Source: Lentimicrobiaceae bacterium (GTDB lineage: Bacteria; Bacteroidota; Bacteroidia; Bacteroidales; F082). Taken from it: a stretch of 64,000 nucleotides of DNA. The notes below the pieces were generated by a model. It made no database searches and was not told the DNA's origin. It saw only the letters and a program-made list of their open reading frames with translations. The stretch is from positions 18,384 through 82,383 of the forward strand of contig SUWU01000005.1 in the NCBI GenBank assembly GCA_015061295.1, read 5' to 3'. A program made the position numbers and the translations under genes. This document shows, one piece after another, positions 53,806 through 63,229 of the stretch; positions within the stretch are counted from its first letter, which is position 1, and every line of letters begins with the position of its first letter.

Positions 53806-55317
53806 TTATCCTACGTGGATGTTGTCGTTGACGAGTTTCATGATTTTCTCAGTGTCGTTGCCGAGGTCAGCGCGAAGTGTGGTGTCGTTGAAGCCTTTAA
53901 GATATTTAATCATATAATCGACGATGTTATCTGAGAACACGCCTTTAGATGTATATATTTCTCTGTCTTTTTCGAGTTCTTCTGCTGCTCTGTAGCATGA
54001 GTCTGGAAGTTGTTCGAGAGCATCTTGAACGGCTTTGTTCTTGTCGTCGTGGATGTTGACGCCGAGACCGACATATGTTTTTTCAGCTATTTTCAATGCT
54101 TCAGGTGATTCCAATCCGTGACGTGCTGCTGCGCATAATGCTGCCATCAAGAGGTAGATGTCGGCACTTGCGTCTGAAGCACGCCATTCAAATGTTTGCT
54201 TGTCGCTGAAGTCTTTGTTTGAAGGAACTTCCAATGGGTTGCAGTCGGCGAGCATGTCTTTGCCGTTGTTGATCCATCCGAGAGGTACTCTGACTAATGC
54301 GCTTCTGTTTGAGAATGACCAGCACAATGAAGTAGGAGCTTCTTGGTGAGGAACGAGGCGTAAGAATGCCAATGGGTTAGGATTGCCGAATGCAGGAAGT
54401 GAAGTACCTGCCATCATGTAACCAGCGATAGCTTTCTTGCAAATGTCTGTCAACTCACCGTTTTCAATCATGACTGACTTACCGTCTTTAGTGAATTTGC
54501 AGTGTACGTGCATACCAGAACCAGCCTTGCCGACAGTGATCTTAGGAGCGAATGTCAAAGTCACACCATATTCGTAAGCAAGTTGACGCATGATCCATTT
54601 AGCGATAACTAATTGGTCGGCAGCGTCTTCTATGTTTGTAGGTAAGAACTCGATTTCATTTTGTTCGTAGATCTTGCCATCTAAGGTGAAGTTACCAACT
54701 TCTGAGTGACCATATTTTATCATGCCACCTGCTTGGGCGATGAGCTGCATAGCTTCAACACGATAGTCGGTGAACTTATTGAAAGGACGGCTCTCGTGAT
54801 AACCTTTTTGATCTGGCACCGAATATGCTTCTTCGTCTTCAGCGATGATATAATATTCGAGTTCGCCCATAGTCTCCATTTGTAAGCCTGTTGTCTCTTG
54901 GAAGACTTTGTGAGCTTTGCGGAGGATATATTCTGGTGAGCTTTCAAAAGGTTCGCCATCGCGGTTATAGAAAGAACAGAGGATATCTACTGTAGGTATC
55001 TCAGCGAAAGGATTTACGAATGCTGTTCTGAATTTAGGAACCACATAGAGGTCGCTCTTACCTGCCTCGATGAATGGGAAGAGACTTGAGCCATCGACGC
55101 GTTCACCTGCTGAGAGGATGTTGTCTAAATGATCAACGCTTTGAATGACAAAGTTTAAAGTCTTTAATTTACCATCCCAACCGCAGTAGTGGAAGTTGAT
55201 AAATTCTACCTCATTATCTTCGCAATAACGAATGATGTCTTGTTTAGTAAACTCACGAGCTGGTTTTTGTAAATACTGAACCAGCGGATTAGGATTCATT
55301 TGAATGTTTGTGTTCAT
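53806..55317 (-). CDS. glnA: Glutamine synthetase (type I-like)
   Basis: It makes glutamine from glutamate, ammonia and ATP. The 503-aa protein has a beta-grasp N-terminal domain (VEFINFHYCGWDGKLKTLNF, then ERVDGSSLFPF). Catalytic-domain motifs are MGELEYYIIAEDEEAY (metal-binding Glu), FAPKITVGKAGSGMHVH (ATP-binding) and NPNPLAFLRLVPHQEAPTSLCWSFSNRSALVR. The latter reads P-HQEAP where E. coli-type GSI has PGYEAP, so it belongs to a divergent GSI subgroup. It probably works in ammonia assimilation. Confidence 0.88.
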   Translation of the reverse strand: MNTNIQMNPNPLVQYLQKPAREFTKQDIIRYCEDNEVEFINFHYCGWDGKLKTLNFVIQSVDHLDNILSAGERVDGSSLFPFIEAGKSDLYVVPKFRTAFVNPFAEIPTVDILCSFYNRDGEPFESSPEYILRKAHKVFQETTGLQMETMGELEYYIIAEDEEAYSVPDQKGYHESRPFNKFTDYRVEAMQLIAQAGGMIKYGHSEVGNFTLDGKIYEQNEIEFLPTNIEDAADQLVIAKWIMRQLAYEYGVTLTFAPKITVGKAGSGMHVHCKFTKDGKSVMIENGELTDICKKAIAGYMMAGTSLPAFGNPNPLAFLRLVPHQEAPTSLCWSFSNRSALVRVPLGWINNGKDMLADCNPLEVPSNKDFSDKQTFEWRASDASADIYLLMAALCAAARHGLESPEALKIAEKTYVGLGVNIHDDKNKAVQDALEQLPDSCYRAAEELEKDREIYTSKGVFSDNIVDYMIKYLKGFNDTTLRADLGNDTEKIMKLVNDNIHVG

Positions 55318-55399
55318 ATCTTTTTATTATGAATAATTAAATCGATTTTATGCGTACAAACTTAGTCAAAATATTTGTATTAAAGCAAAGTTTTAGAAT

Positions 55400-56518
55400 T
55401 TATTTTTTTAACATGTTGAAATAAGTCTCTAAAAGATTTTGTGCGGCAATGTAGGCGCTGGTTCTTTTCTCTTTTACATCGTTTTCTGTCAGGGCTATCA
55501 TATCTTTTATCAAAGAGTTTTGGAAGAAATCGTCTTTCAACGTTTGTTCTATGCTGTCGTACATAGTCTGTACATCTTGTCTTGCTCTTTTCTTTGCGAG
55601 ATAACCTGACTTTCTAATGTTGTCGATATGTTCTGTCACCATCTGCCATACTTCTGGTACGTTATGATGAGTAAGGGCTGAACAAGTCATCACATTGACG
55701 GGCTGCCCTGACTCGGCGAGAGGGAAGAGGTGTACAGCGTTTTTTACTTCTGCCATGGCACGGTTAGCTCTTTGTATATTGTCGCCATCTGCTTTATTGA
55801 CGACGATGCCATCAGCCATTTCCATGATGCCGCGTTTTATGCCTTGCAGTTCATCTCCTGCGCCGCCTATTAGTATTAGTAGGAAGAAATCCACCATAGA
55901 ATACACTGCTATCTCCGATTGTCCGACGCCTACTGTTTCGACGAAGATTGTGTCGAAACCGGCGGCTTCGCATAGTATTATCGCTTCGCGTGTCTTGCGA
56001 GCTACGCCGCCGAGAGTGCCAGCAGAAGCTGATGGTCGGATATATACATTACGTTGTTGAGAGAGTTCCTCCATACGAGTTTTGTCGCCGAGTATGCTTC
56101 CTTTGGAACGTTGGCTGCTGGGGTCGATGGCGAGCACAGCGAGCCTATGACCGCTGCGACTCAGCTCCATTCCGAGAGCCTCTATGAAAGTGCTTTTCCC
56201 AGCACCAGGAACGCCGGTGATACCAAGACGTATGGCGTTGCCAGAATGAGGCAGACATGCAGCGATGATGTCTTGAGCCATTTTCTGATGCTCATAAAGA
56301 GAACTCTCAACGAGAGTTATAGCTTTACTTAAGATGACAATATCGCCTTTGAGAATGCCATCAACGTAATAATCGAGAGGCATAAGTTTCTGGCGCTTGG
56401 CCATCATGCGCTCTAACGCCTTGGGGTTAACTTGAATAGGCTGTTCGGTAGGAGCGTTAACTTGTAAAGCCGACTCCCACTCGTGTTTCTGATTTTCAAA
56501 ATGATCGTGTAGTTCCAT
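55400..56518 (-). CDS. meaB: Methylmalonyl-CoA mutase-associated GTPase MeaB
   Basis: A 372-aa G3E-type GTPase that protects and reloads the B12 cofactor of methylmalonyl-CoA mutase. The P-loop is GVPGAGKST (about residue 102). DPSSQRSKGSILGDKTRM, VETVGVGQSE and VVNKADGDN (nucleotide-specificity motif) are all present. The mutase genes are not in the window. It implies succinate/propionate metabolism through methylmalonyl-CoA. Confidence 0.93.
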   Translation of the reverse strand: MELHDHFENQKHEWESALQVNAPTEQPIQVNPKALERMMAKRQKLMPLDYYVDGILKGDIVILSKAITLVESSLYEHQKMAQDIIAACLPHSGNAIRLGITGVPGAGKSTFIEALGMELSRSGHRLAVLAIDPSSQRSKGSILGDKTRMEELSQQRNVYIRPSASAGTLGGVARKTREAIILCEAAGFDTIFVETVGVGQSEIAVYSMVDFFLLILIGGAGDELQGIKRGIMEMADGIVVNKADGDNIQRANRAMAEVKNAVHLFPLAESGQPVNVMTCSALTHHNVPEVWQMVTEHIDNIRKSGYLAKKRARQDVQTMYDSIEQTLKDDFFQNSLIKDMIALTENDVKEKRTSAYIAAQNLLETYFNMLKK

Positions 56519-56650
56519 AGTGATGGCAAAGATAATAAAAAAGACAATGAGTCAACAAGACAACAAGATTGTGTTTATTTACTTTAATCCCTTGACCACT
56601 CCTAAATTCTTTAAAACCTTTAAACCTTTTTAAAAAAAATCAAAAAAAAA

Positions 56651-56681
56651 TTTGTCAATTAAAAAAAAGATTGTACTTTTG
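56651..56681 (+). promoter_or_regulatory. Promoter of tRNA-Lys
   Basis: TTTG (56651-56654) and TACTTTTG (56674-56681), spacer 19 bp. The leader TTTGCAGTCTCAAAAA is identical to that of tRNA-Cys. Confidence 0.8.
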
Positions 56682-56695
56682 CAGTCTCAAAAAAT

Positions 56696-56768
56696 GCTTC
56701 CTTAGCTCAGTTGGTAGAGCAATTGACTCTTAATCAATGGGTCCAGGGTTCGAATCCCTGAGGGAGTA
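56696..56768 (+). tRNA. tRNA-Lys (CTT)
   Basis: The acceptor GCTTCCT pairs with AGGGAGT (first pair G-U), D arm GCTC...GAGC, anticodon arm ATTGA-CTCTTAA-TCAAT with anticodon CTT, and T arm CAGGG-TTCGAAT-CCCTG. The discriminator base is A. No CCA is encoded. Confidence 0.93.
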
Positions 56769-56770
56769 CG

Positions 56771-56802
56771 AAAGCGAAAGATGAAAGTCTTTCGCTTTTT
56801 TT
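56771..56802 (+). terminator. Terminator of tRNA-Lys
   Basis: AAAGCGAAAGA (56771-56781) pairs with TCTTTCGCTTT (56788-56798), followed by T. Confidence 0.9.
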
Positions 56803-56899
56803 ATTGTTTTTTCAAAAAAACTAAATTTTTTCTTCCATAAATCAAAAATTTTTGCTTAATTTTGTAATGCCGTTTATGACAAACTAAAAATTGCCAATT

Positions 56900-57718
56900 A
56901 TGGAAAAAACAAAGGTATTATTTGTTCATCAAGAAATAACACCATACTTAGAGGAAACGCCAATGTCTAACATTGGTCGTTATCTGCCAGAAGGAATTCA
57001 ACTGAAAGGGAAGGAGATAAGAATTTTTATGCCTCGTTTTGGTAATATCAACGAGCGTAGAAATCAGTTGCATGAGGTGATTCGTCTCTCAGGAATGAAT
57101 CTAATTATTAACGACACCGATTATCCTCTCATCATAAAAGTCGCTTCTATACAAAAAGCGAGAATGCAGATATATTTCATCGATAACGATGATTTCTTTA
57201 CAAAACGTAAATCGACAATAGCAGATAAAAACGGAGTGTTTTTTGAAGATAATGACGACCGTACAGTTTTCTTCTCTCGTGGTGTAATAGAAACGATACG
57301 TAAGTTGAACTGGCCACCAGATGTGATACATTGTCACGGTTGGATGTCGGCATTGATACCGATATATCTCAAAAAAGTATTCATGGATAATCCTCTGTTT
57401 AATGAGTCGAAGATTGTGTATTCTTTGTATGATGATGATTTTACTAACACATTCCGCTCAGGATTTGATAAAAAGATGAAACTTCAGGGAATATCTCCTA
57501 AAGATGTTAAACATCTTAAGAAAACTGATTATGTCAATCTTATGAAAACAGCAATTGATTTCTCAGATGCTGTTATCTATGGAAGTGAAAATATCAATCC
57601 AGAACTCGATGAATACGTTAAATCGACGAAAAAACCAACGCTCGCATACCAATCGCCAGAAAATTACGTTGATGCGTACAATGACTTTTACGATAGTCTC
57701 TTAACAAATCAAAAATAA
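56900..57718 (+). CDS. Glycogen/starch synthase-like protein, catalytic N-terminal domain only
   Basis: A 272-aa protein resembling the N-terminal half of GT5 glycogen synthase: VLFVHQEITPYLEETPMSNIGRYLPEGIQ at the start and DVIHCHGWMSALIPIYLKK in the middle. The usual C-terminal GT-B half, with the nucleotide-sugar site, is absent. Short proteins of this kind occur in Bacteroidota beside DUF4270 genes, as here. It may be a regulator or a subunit rather than a complete enzyme. The ATG at 56900 fits the family; 56891 adds three residues. Confidence 0.82.
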   Translation: MEKTKVLFVHQEITPYLEETPMSNIGRYLPEGIQLKGKEIRIFMPRFGNINERRNQLHEVIRLSGMNLIINDTDYPLIIKVASIQKARMQIYFIDNDDFFTKRKSTIADKNGVFFEDNDDRTVFFSRGVIETIRKLNWPPDVIHCHGWMSALIPIYLKKVFMDNPLFNESKIVYSLYDDDFTNTFRSGFDKKMKLQGISPKDVKHLKKTDYVNLMKTAIDFSDAVIYGSENINPELDEYVKSTKKPTLAYQSPENYVDAYNDFYDSLLTNQK

Positions 57719-57724
57719 ATAGCT

Positions 57725-59050
57725 TTGAAAACAAGACGACAAATATTATATGTTTTAATTCTCATCTTTATAGGATTTGTATCATGCAAAAAAGTGCCAC
57801 AACATATAGGTAACTCCTTGCAACCTTCGGGTAGTTACATCAAAGTGGCTTTCACTGGCGATAACGGGATAATATCGGAAGTGGACAGGGTGAAGTCTCT
57901 TAGCACAAAGTCGGCGTCATTATCGCTTCTCGGTAGCCTTAACGACCCTCACTTTGGAAGGTCTGACCTAAGTTTCTATACTCAGATAGGTCTCACGAAT
58001 AATAGCTTACAATGGGGCGATGGCGCAGAAGTCGATTCTATCATATTACAAATGGTATATTCTGGTTATTACGGCGATACGCTTTCTCCTCTGACATTAC
58101 GCGTTTATGAGGTGTTAGAAGAAATGAACTCCGACTCATCGTATTATTCCGACACAACATTATCGTATGGCAATGAATTGGCAAATTATACATTCATGCC
58201 ACGTCCTATGACTCATAGTAATATTGATGACGACTCTCTGACAAATGCCGTCATAAGAATACCAATAGACGTCGCCTTGGGTCAACGTTTCATAAATGAC
58301 GAAGAGACGGCATTCTCATCTAACACAGCCTTCATGGATTATTTTAAAGGACTATATCTCTCTTGTGATGAGGCAACATCTACAGGTTCAATATGTTATT
58401 TCAACCTTCTCAACACAAAGTCATATATGAGAGTGTATTATCATAACGATTACGACACTACTTTTCATACTTTTAACGTGAGCGATAAATACGTTCGCTT
58501 CAATCACTTTGAACACGACTATAGCACCGCTATAGCTCCTATAACATTCAACGATACTGCAAGTAATGAATATCTTTATGTACAATCGACAGCAGGTGTG
58601 AGGTCGAGGATAGAATTTCCTAATCTCGCTCAATGGGCAGAAGATATGAATACAAATGTACTTATCAATGAAGCGAAGCTGATACTTACAGGTGTTAATG
58701 GGAATGTTAATGGCGTTAATAACGATACAACAATGTTTACTCCACCTATTCAGTTGGTTGCTGTTAAAGCTGATGGCAATGGCGATTATACTATATTGCC
58801 AGATCAGTTTGTAGGAACTAACTATTTTGGAGGCTTCTATGACCCTGATACAGATCAAGTGTGGTTTAGAATATCGGAATATGTGCAAGATCTCATCATG
58901 AAAGGTGTTGATGCAGAAGATTACGGCTTATATATATACACTTATGCTGGATCTTATAATGCCAAACGTTGGATATTCGGAGGACCTGGTTGTCCTGATG
59001 CTACGAAGGCTGTAAGATTGGAAATAGTTTATTCACAAATAAATGATTAA
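57725..59050 (+). CDS. DUF4270-family lipoprotein (TTG start)
   Basis: A 441-aa protein. It begins with TTG (57725) and a lipoprotein signal (IFIGFVSC, lipid Cys21). The body pattern VPQHIGNSLQPSG, GSLNDPHFGRSDLSFYTQI, NDTASNEYLYVQSTAGVRSRIEFP and EYVQDLIMKG matches DUF4270, a Bacteroidota outer-membrane-associated family of unknown function. It is 6 bp after the glycogen-synthase-like gene and 3 bp before the cyclophilin gene, so the three form one unit. Confidence 0.82.
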   Translation: MKTRRQILYVLILIFIGFVSCKKVPQHIGNSLQPSGSYIKVAFTGDNGIISEVDRVKSLSTKSASLSLLGSLNDPHFGRSDLSFYTQIGLTNNSLQWGDGAEVDSIILQMVYSGYYGDTLSPLTLRVYEVLEEMNSDSSYYSDTTLSYGNELANYTFMPRPMTHSNIDDDSLTNAVIRIPIDVALGQRFINDEETAFSSNTAFMDYFKGLYLSCDEATSTGSICYFNLLNTKSYMRVYYHNDYDTTFHTFNVSDKYVRFNHFEHDYSTAIAPITFNDTASNEYLYVQSTAGVRSRIEFPNLAQWAEDMNTNVLINEAKLILTGVNGNVNGVNNDTTMFTPPIQLVAVKADGNGDYTILPDQFVGTNYFGGFYDPDTDQVWFRISEYVQDLIMKGVDAEDYGLYIYTYAGSYNAKRWIFGGPGCPDATKAVRLEIVYSQIND

Positions 59051-59053
59051 AAT

Positions 59054-59680
59054 ATGAAAAGAATTTGTTTAATAATTTGTATCTTATTAGGTATGGCAGC
59101 ACAAGCTCAAGAAAAAGAAACGTTAGTCTTGATAAAGACAACGAAGGGTGACATCAAGGTGAAATTGTATAACGACACACCGTTGCACAGAGATAATTTC
59201 ATCAAGTTGATTAATGAAGGTTGGTACGACAACTCACCATTCCATCGTGTTATCAATAAGTTTATGATACAAGGTGGCCATAATCAAGATGGAACTGTCG
59301 ATCCAGGTTATAGAGTCCCAGCAGAGATTCGTCCTAATCACTTCCATAAAAAAGGAGCTTTGGCAGCTGCACGTCAGGGCGATCAAGTAAATCCAGAGAA
59401 AGCATCAAGTGGTTGTCAATTTTATATCGTTCAAGGTAATGTGTTGACTGATGCTCATATCCAGATGTATATGCAAAACTATGGAGTTAATTTCACAGTA
59501 GAACAAATCAAGGCTTATACAACAATAGGAGGAACTCCACACTTAGATGGTGAATATACTGTTTTCGGTGAAGTTGTTGAAGGTCTCGACGTAATAGATA
59601 AGATAGCAGGCGTGAAAACAGGCTATATGGATGTCCCTGTTGAACCAGTAACTATGACGATAGAGATAATTAACAATTAA
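59054..59680 (+). CDS. Peptidyl-prolyl cis-trans isomerase, cyclophilin type, exported
   Basis: A 208-aa protein with a signal peptide (1-18, AQAQ cleavage). The cyclophilin fold follows: TTKGDIKVKLYNDTPLHRDNF, FHRVINKFMIQGG (active-site Arg in FHR, then F-M-I-Q-G-G) and SSGCQFYIVQG. A lid segment of about 40 residues follows. It should assist folding of periplasmic or outer-membrane proteins, possibly the secreted cargo encoded nearby. Confidence 0.93.
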   Translation: MKRICLIICILLGMAAQAQEKETLVLIKTTKGDIKVKLYNDTPLHRDNFIKLINEGWYDNSPFHRVINKFMIQGGHNQDGTVDPGYRVPAEIRPNHFHKKGALAAARQGDQVNPEKASSGCQFYIVQGNVLTDAHIQMYMQNYGVNFTVEQIKAYTTIGGTPHLDGEYTVFGEVVEGLDVIDKIAGVKTGYMDVPVEPVTMTIEIINN

Positions 59681-59684
59681 TTAG

Positions 59685-59746
59685 TAGTTGACAAATAGTT
59701 AACAGTTAATAGTTAATAATGTAGAGTTGACTCGTTGACTTAATAA
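59685..59746 (+). repeat. Mixed heptamer and octamer repeats before pheS
   Basis: After the cyclophilin gene come irregular 7-mers (TTAACAG, TTAATAG, TTAATAA), then TGTAGAG, then 8-mers (ACTCGTTG, ACTTAATA). This joins the two array types through the same TGTAGRG linker seen at 40786. Confidence 0.65.
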
Positions 59747-59754
59747 AAGAAAAG

Positions 59755-60768
59755 ATGATAGAAAAAATAGCTCAGATATTAGAGGAGATTAATTCTTTTA
59801 AGGCAGATAGCAAAGAGGCTTTAGAGAATTACAGAGTTAAATATATTAGTAAGAAAGGTGTCATTCCAGCATTGTTTGCCGACTTTAAACAGGTGGCTCC
59901 AGAGATGCGTAAGGAACTTGGCATTAAACTTAATGAACTGAAGAACAGAGCACAAGAAATCTTCGATGAGCAGATGCTCGGTTTTGAAAATCAGACAACA
60001 GTGTCGAACGATATGGATTTAACCTTGCCTGTCGATTCGATGAAAGGCGCTCGTCACCCCTTGTCGATAGTTAGAGAAGAGATAAATAATATATTTGAAC
60101 GTTTAGGCTTTGTTATCAGTGAAGGTCCTGAAATAGAAGATGACTTCCATTGTTTTACAGCCTTGAACTTCCCTCCAGACCACCCAGCTCGCGATATGCA
60201 AGATACTTTCTTCATTAGCAAGAATCCTGATGTGCTTCTTCGTACTCATACTTCAAGCGTTCAGGTGCGTGCTATGGAACAAGGCGAGCCTCCAATTCGT
60301 ATCATCGCTCCTGGAAGAGTGTTCCGCAACGAGGCAATATCTGCTCGCGCTCACTGTATCTTCCACCAGATAGAAGGTCTGTATATCGATAAAGATGTTT
60401 CTTTCGCCGACTTGAAACAGACTCTTTTCCACTTCGTGAAAGAATATTTCGGCGAAGAGACAAAGGTTCGCTTCCGCCCATCATATTTCCCATTTACTGA
60501 AACATCAGCAGAAATGGATATCTCTTGCAATATCTGTGGAGGAAAAGGATGTAACATCTGTAAACACACAGGTTGGCTCGAAATCTTGGGCTGCGGCATT
60601 TGCGACCCTAACATCTTGAAAGCATGTAATATCGATCCTGAAGTATATACAGGCTTTGCTTTCGGTATGGGCGTGGAACGTATAGCAATGCTTAAATATC
60701 AGGTCAATGACTTACGTCTCTATTTTGAAAATGACGTGAGATTCTTGCAACAATTTGAGAAAGCTTAA
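59755..60768 (+). CDS. pheS: Phenylalanine--tRNA ligase alpha subunit
   Basis: The catalytic subunit of PheRS. The 337-aa protein has an N-terminal coiled coil (about 1-80), then the class II core: HPLSIVREEINNIFERLGF, GRVFRNEAISARAHCIFHQIEG (motif 2) and GFAFGMGVERIAMLKY (motif 3). The C-N-I-C-GGKGCNICKHTGW segment is a Cys-rich insert found in PheS of this phylum. pheT is not present nearby. Confidence 0.96.
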   Translation: MIEKIAQILEEINSFKADSKEALENYRVKYISKKGVIPALFADFKQVAPEMRKELGIKLNELKNRAQEIFDEQMLGFENQTTVSNDMDLTLPVDSMKGARHPLSIVREEINNIFERLGFVISEGPEIEDDFHCFTALNFPPDHPARDMQDTFFISKNPDVLLRTHTSSVQVRAMEQGEPPIRIIAPGRVFRNEAISARAHCIFHQIEGLYIDKDVSFADLKQTLFHFVKEYFGEETKVRFRPSYFPFTETSAEMDISCNICGGKGCNICKHTGWLEILGCGICDPNILKACNIDPEVYTGFAFGMGVERIAMLKYQVNDLRLYFENDVRFLQQFEKA

Positions 60769-60775
60769 AAGGTAG

Positions 60776-61225
60776 TTAAAACCTAGAACTATTGATAATA
60801 TCCGTCTCGTGAGATTCAACCTCGGCTAAGATAGTGTCTATCTTAGTGTTATACTCGAGGTCTATTACATAGGCATGTTGAACTTTCGAGATGGATTTTA
60901 TTTTTGTGAGATATTGTTGAAACTTCTCCTCGTTGATATAATTTCTGATGATGAAAAGATAATCTGTCTGAGGTGAGAACGAAACCCATCTTTTGTCTTT
61001 GTTGGATAATGCTACAAGATTGAATACATTGGAGTTCTCTCCAGCATCATAGAGATAGAAAGAATAGAAGTCTTTTGAATTGGAAGTTATGTCTTTACAC
61101 TTGACAAAATTCGTCTTAAGCATCTTATTTAGATGCCATGCTAATTGATAATCAACTAAACTTGTGACGATACCTACTATGATTATGTCGTCGAAAGGGT
61201 CAACGAGGATTTTGTTTTTTTTCAT
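60776..61225 (-). CDS. IPExxxVDY-family protein
   Basis: A 149-aa protein using the ATG at 61225 (the longer frame from 61258 overlaps rnc). The motif IVTSLVDYQLAWHLNKML fits the IPExxxVDY family, with the IPE part changed and VDY kept. The family is found in Bacteroidota just after rnc, as here. Its function is unknown. Confidence 0.78.
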   Translation of the reverse strand: MKKNKILVDPFDDIIIVGIVTSLVDYQLAWHLNKMLKTNFVKCKDITSNSKDFYSFYLYDAGENSNVFNLVALSNKDKRWVSFSPQTDYLFIIRNYINEEKFQQYLTKIKSISKVQHAYVIDLEYNTKIDTILAEVESHETDIINSSRF

Positions 61226-61236
61226 AACAGTAGGAA

Positions 61237-61956
61237 TTATTCGTTCATCATAAGCCAAGTCTTTTCAGCCGCAAGTTGTTCTGCGCCTTTTATCGAGTAG
61301 TCGGTAGCTTTGCCATACTCTTTATCATCTATCAAGACTTGTATCACATAATGCTTATCAAAGCCAGCTCCTTTAGAACCTATCTGTTTAAAGTTGACGA
61401 GATGTTTCTCTTTCTGAGCCCACTCAAGCAATCGACTCTTATAGTTGTTCTCGCTTTTCTCTAATTCATTAAGGTCGATATGTAACTTTATCACACGGTC
61501 AACTATTATTTTGTAAGCGAAATCATAGTCGAAGTCTAAGAACAAGGCTCCTGTGAAAGCTTCGAAGGCGTTACCACCCATAGAGCGGAACTTACAATGT
61601 TCATTTTTTTTCGAATAATGTATAAAGTCGTGCAACCCGAATTTAAGAGATAGCTTGTTCAACGAGGAGCGGCTCACTATTTTAGAGCGCATCTCCGTAA
61701 GAAAACCTTCTTGTTTAGTAGGGAACTTCTTAAAAAGGAATTGGGCTACTATGGAACTCAACACTGCATCGCCAAGATATTCGAGACGTTCATTGCTGAT
61801 AGTATATCCTGCTGTCTTGGAAGATACCGACTTATGTGTAAAAGCTAACTTATACAACTCCAAATTCCTCGGATAGAAACCGAATATATTATGGATAGAA
61901 CGTGCTAAAACTCTATCCGACTTATTTCTATATCGTAGCAGAGTGAGTATAGACAC
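61237..61956 (-). CDS. rnc: Ribonuclease III
   Basis: RNase III cuts double-stranded RNA, including rRNA precursors. The 239-aa protein has NERLEYLGDAVLSSI (active-site Glu and Asp), then GNAFEAFTGALFLDFDYD with the second active-site Glu. A C-terminal double-stranded-RNA-binding domain (about 165-237, NYKSRLLEWAQKE) follows. It sits 10 bp after fabF. Confidence 0.95.
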   Translation of the reverse strand: MSILTLLRYRNKSDRVLARSIHNIFGFYPRNLELYKLAFTHKSVSSKTAGYTISNERLEYLGDAVLSSIVAQFLFKKFPTKQEGFLTEMRSKIVSRSSLNKLSLKFGLHDFIHYSKKNEHCKFRSMGGNAFEAFTGALFLDFDYDFAYKIIVDRVIKLHIDLNELEKSENNYKSRLLEWAQKEKHLVNFKQIGSKGAGFDKHYVIQVLIDDKEYGKATDYSIKGAEQLAAEKTWLMMNE

Positions 61957-61966
61957 GGCCGTTATT

Positions 61967-63217
61967 TTATTCGTATTTCTTAAATATTATACTTGCATTA
62001 TGGCCGCCGAAGCCGAAAGCGTTGCTTAAAGCATATTTCATTTCCTTATGACGAGCCTCCCAATAGGCGAAGTCTAAATTAGGGTCGATATTAGGGTCGT
62101 CATTAAAGTGATTGATAGTTGGAGGTATTATACCATCGCGAAGTGACAATACTGTTGCTACAGCTTCTATGGCTCCAGAACCGCCGAGTAGGTGTCCTGT
62201 CATCGACTTGATAGAGTTAAGTACGATATTAGGTGCGTGTTCTCCAAAGAACTTACTTATAGCCATAGCCTCTGATGTGTCGCCTGCTGGAGTAGAAGTG
62301 CCATGAGTGTTGATATGATCGATGTTTTCCTTCTCTATGCCAGCATCTTTGATGGCGCGTTGCATACATAATATAGCACCTATACCTTCTGGATGTGGCG
62401 CCGTGATATGATATGCGTCGCTTGATAGACCGCAGCCGACAATCTCTCCGTATATCTTAGCTCCACGAGCGAGGGCGTGTTCGTAGTCTTCTAATACTAA
62501 ACAACCACATCCTTCTCCCATCATGAAACCATCACGATCTGCATCGAAAGGACGTGACGCTGTCATAGGATCATCGTTACGTGTCGTCATAGCTCGCATC
62601 GCTTCGAAGCCTCCTATAGCAGCAGGTGAGACAGCAGCCTCAGACCCACCAACGATAGAGACAGGAAATAAGCCGTAGCGGATGTAATTATAACCTTCTA
62701 TTATAGCGTTAGCCGATGATGCACAAGCCGACACAGTAGAGAAGTTAGGTCCCTTAAAGCCATGCTTTATAGAGATATGTCCGCCTGCTAAATCGGGTAA
62801 CAGCTTTGGAATGATGAAAGGATTGTAACGCGGAGTGCCATCGCCGGTGGCAAATGCGGCAACTTCCTCGTAGAAACTATTTATGCCACCTATACCTGAA
62901 CTAAAAACAACACCGACATTATCGAAATCGGTGTTGTCTTTAGTAATACCTGAATCACTGATCGCTTCGTCAGATGCAACTATAGCAAATTGTGTGTATA
63001 AGTCTAATTTTCTGACTTCCTTGCGATCGAAATACTGTTGTGGATCAAAACCCTTTACTTCACATGCAATTCGGGTTCTGAACTTAGTTGAATCAAAACG
63101 TGTAATGTGACCAGCACCATTAACACCCTTACATAATGCGTCCCAATATTCTGGAACCGTATTTCCTATCGGCGTGACAGCGCCTAAGCCCGTGATTACT
63201 ACACGTCTGAACTCCAT
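61967..63217 (-). CDS. fabF: 3-oxoacyl-[acyl-carrier-protein] synthase II
   Basis: The elongating condensing enzyme of fatty-acid synthesis. The 416-aa protein has the catalytic triad: Cys in STVSACASSANAI, His in NTHGTSTPAGD and His in KSMTGHLLGGSGA. The start MEFRRVVITGLGAVTPIGN is typical. It follows acpP by 12 bp in the order acpP-fabF-rnc, which is common in Bacteroidota. Confidence 0.97.
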   Translation of the reverse strand: MEFRRVVITGLGAVTPIGNTVPEYWDALCKGVNGAGHITRFDSTKFRTRIACEVKGFDPQQYFDRKEVRKLDLYTQFAIVASDEAISDSGITKDNTDFDNVGVVFSSGIGGINSFYEEVAAFATGDGTPRYNPFIIPKLLPDLAGGHISIKHGFKGPNFSTVSACASSANAIIEGYNYIRYGLFPVSIVGGSEAAVSPAAIGGFEAMRAMTTRNDDPMTASRPFDADRDGFMMGEGCGCLVLEDYEHALARGAKIYGEIVGCGLSSDAYHITAPHPEGIGAILCMQRAIKDAGIEKENIDHINTHGTSTPAGDTSEAMAISKFFGEHAPNIVLNSIKSMTGHLLGGSGAIEAVATVLSLRDGIIPPTINHFNDDPNIDPNLDFAYWEARHKEMKYALSNAFGFGGHNASIIFKKYE

Positions 63218-63229
63218 TACCGACTGCTT

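Noticed and set aside
58421..58888. 155-codon open frame on the minus strand
   Set aside because: Lies wholly inside the DUF4270 gene, which has a clear lipoprotein signal and family pattern; the opposite frame has odd composition.
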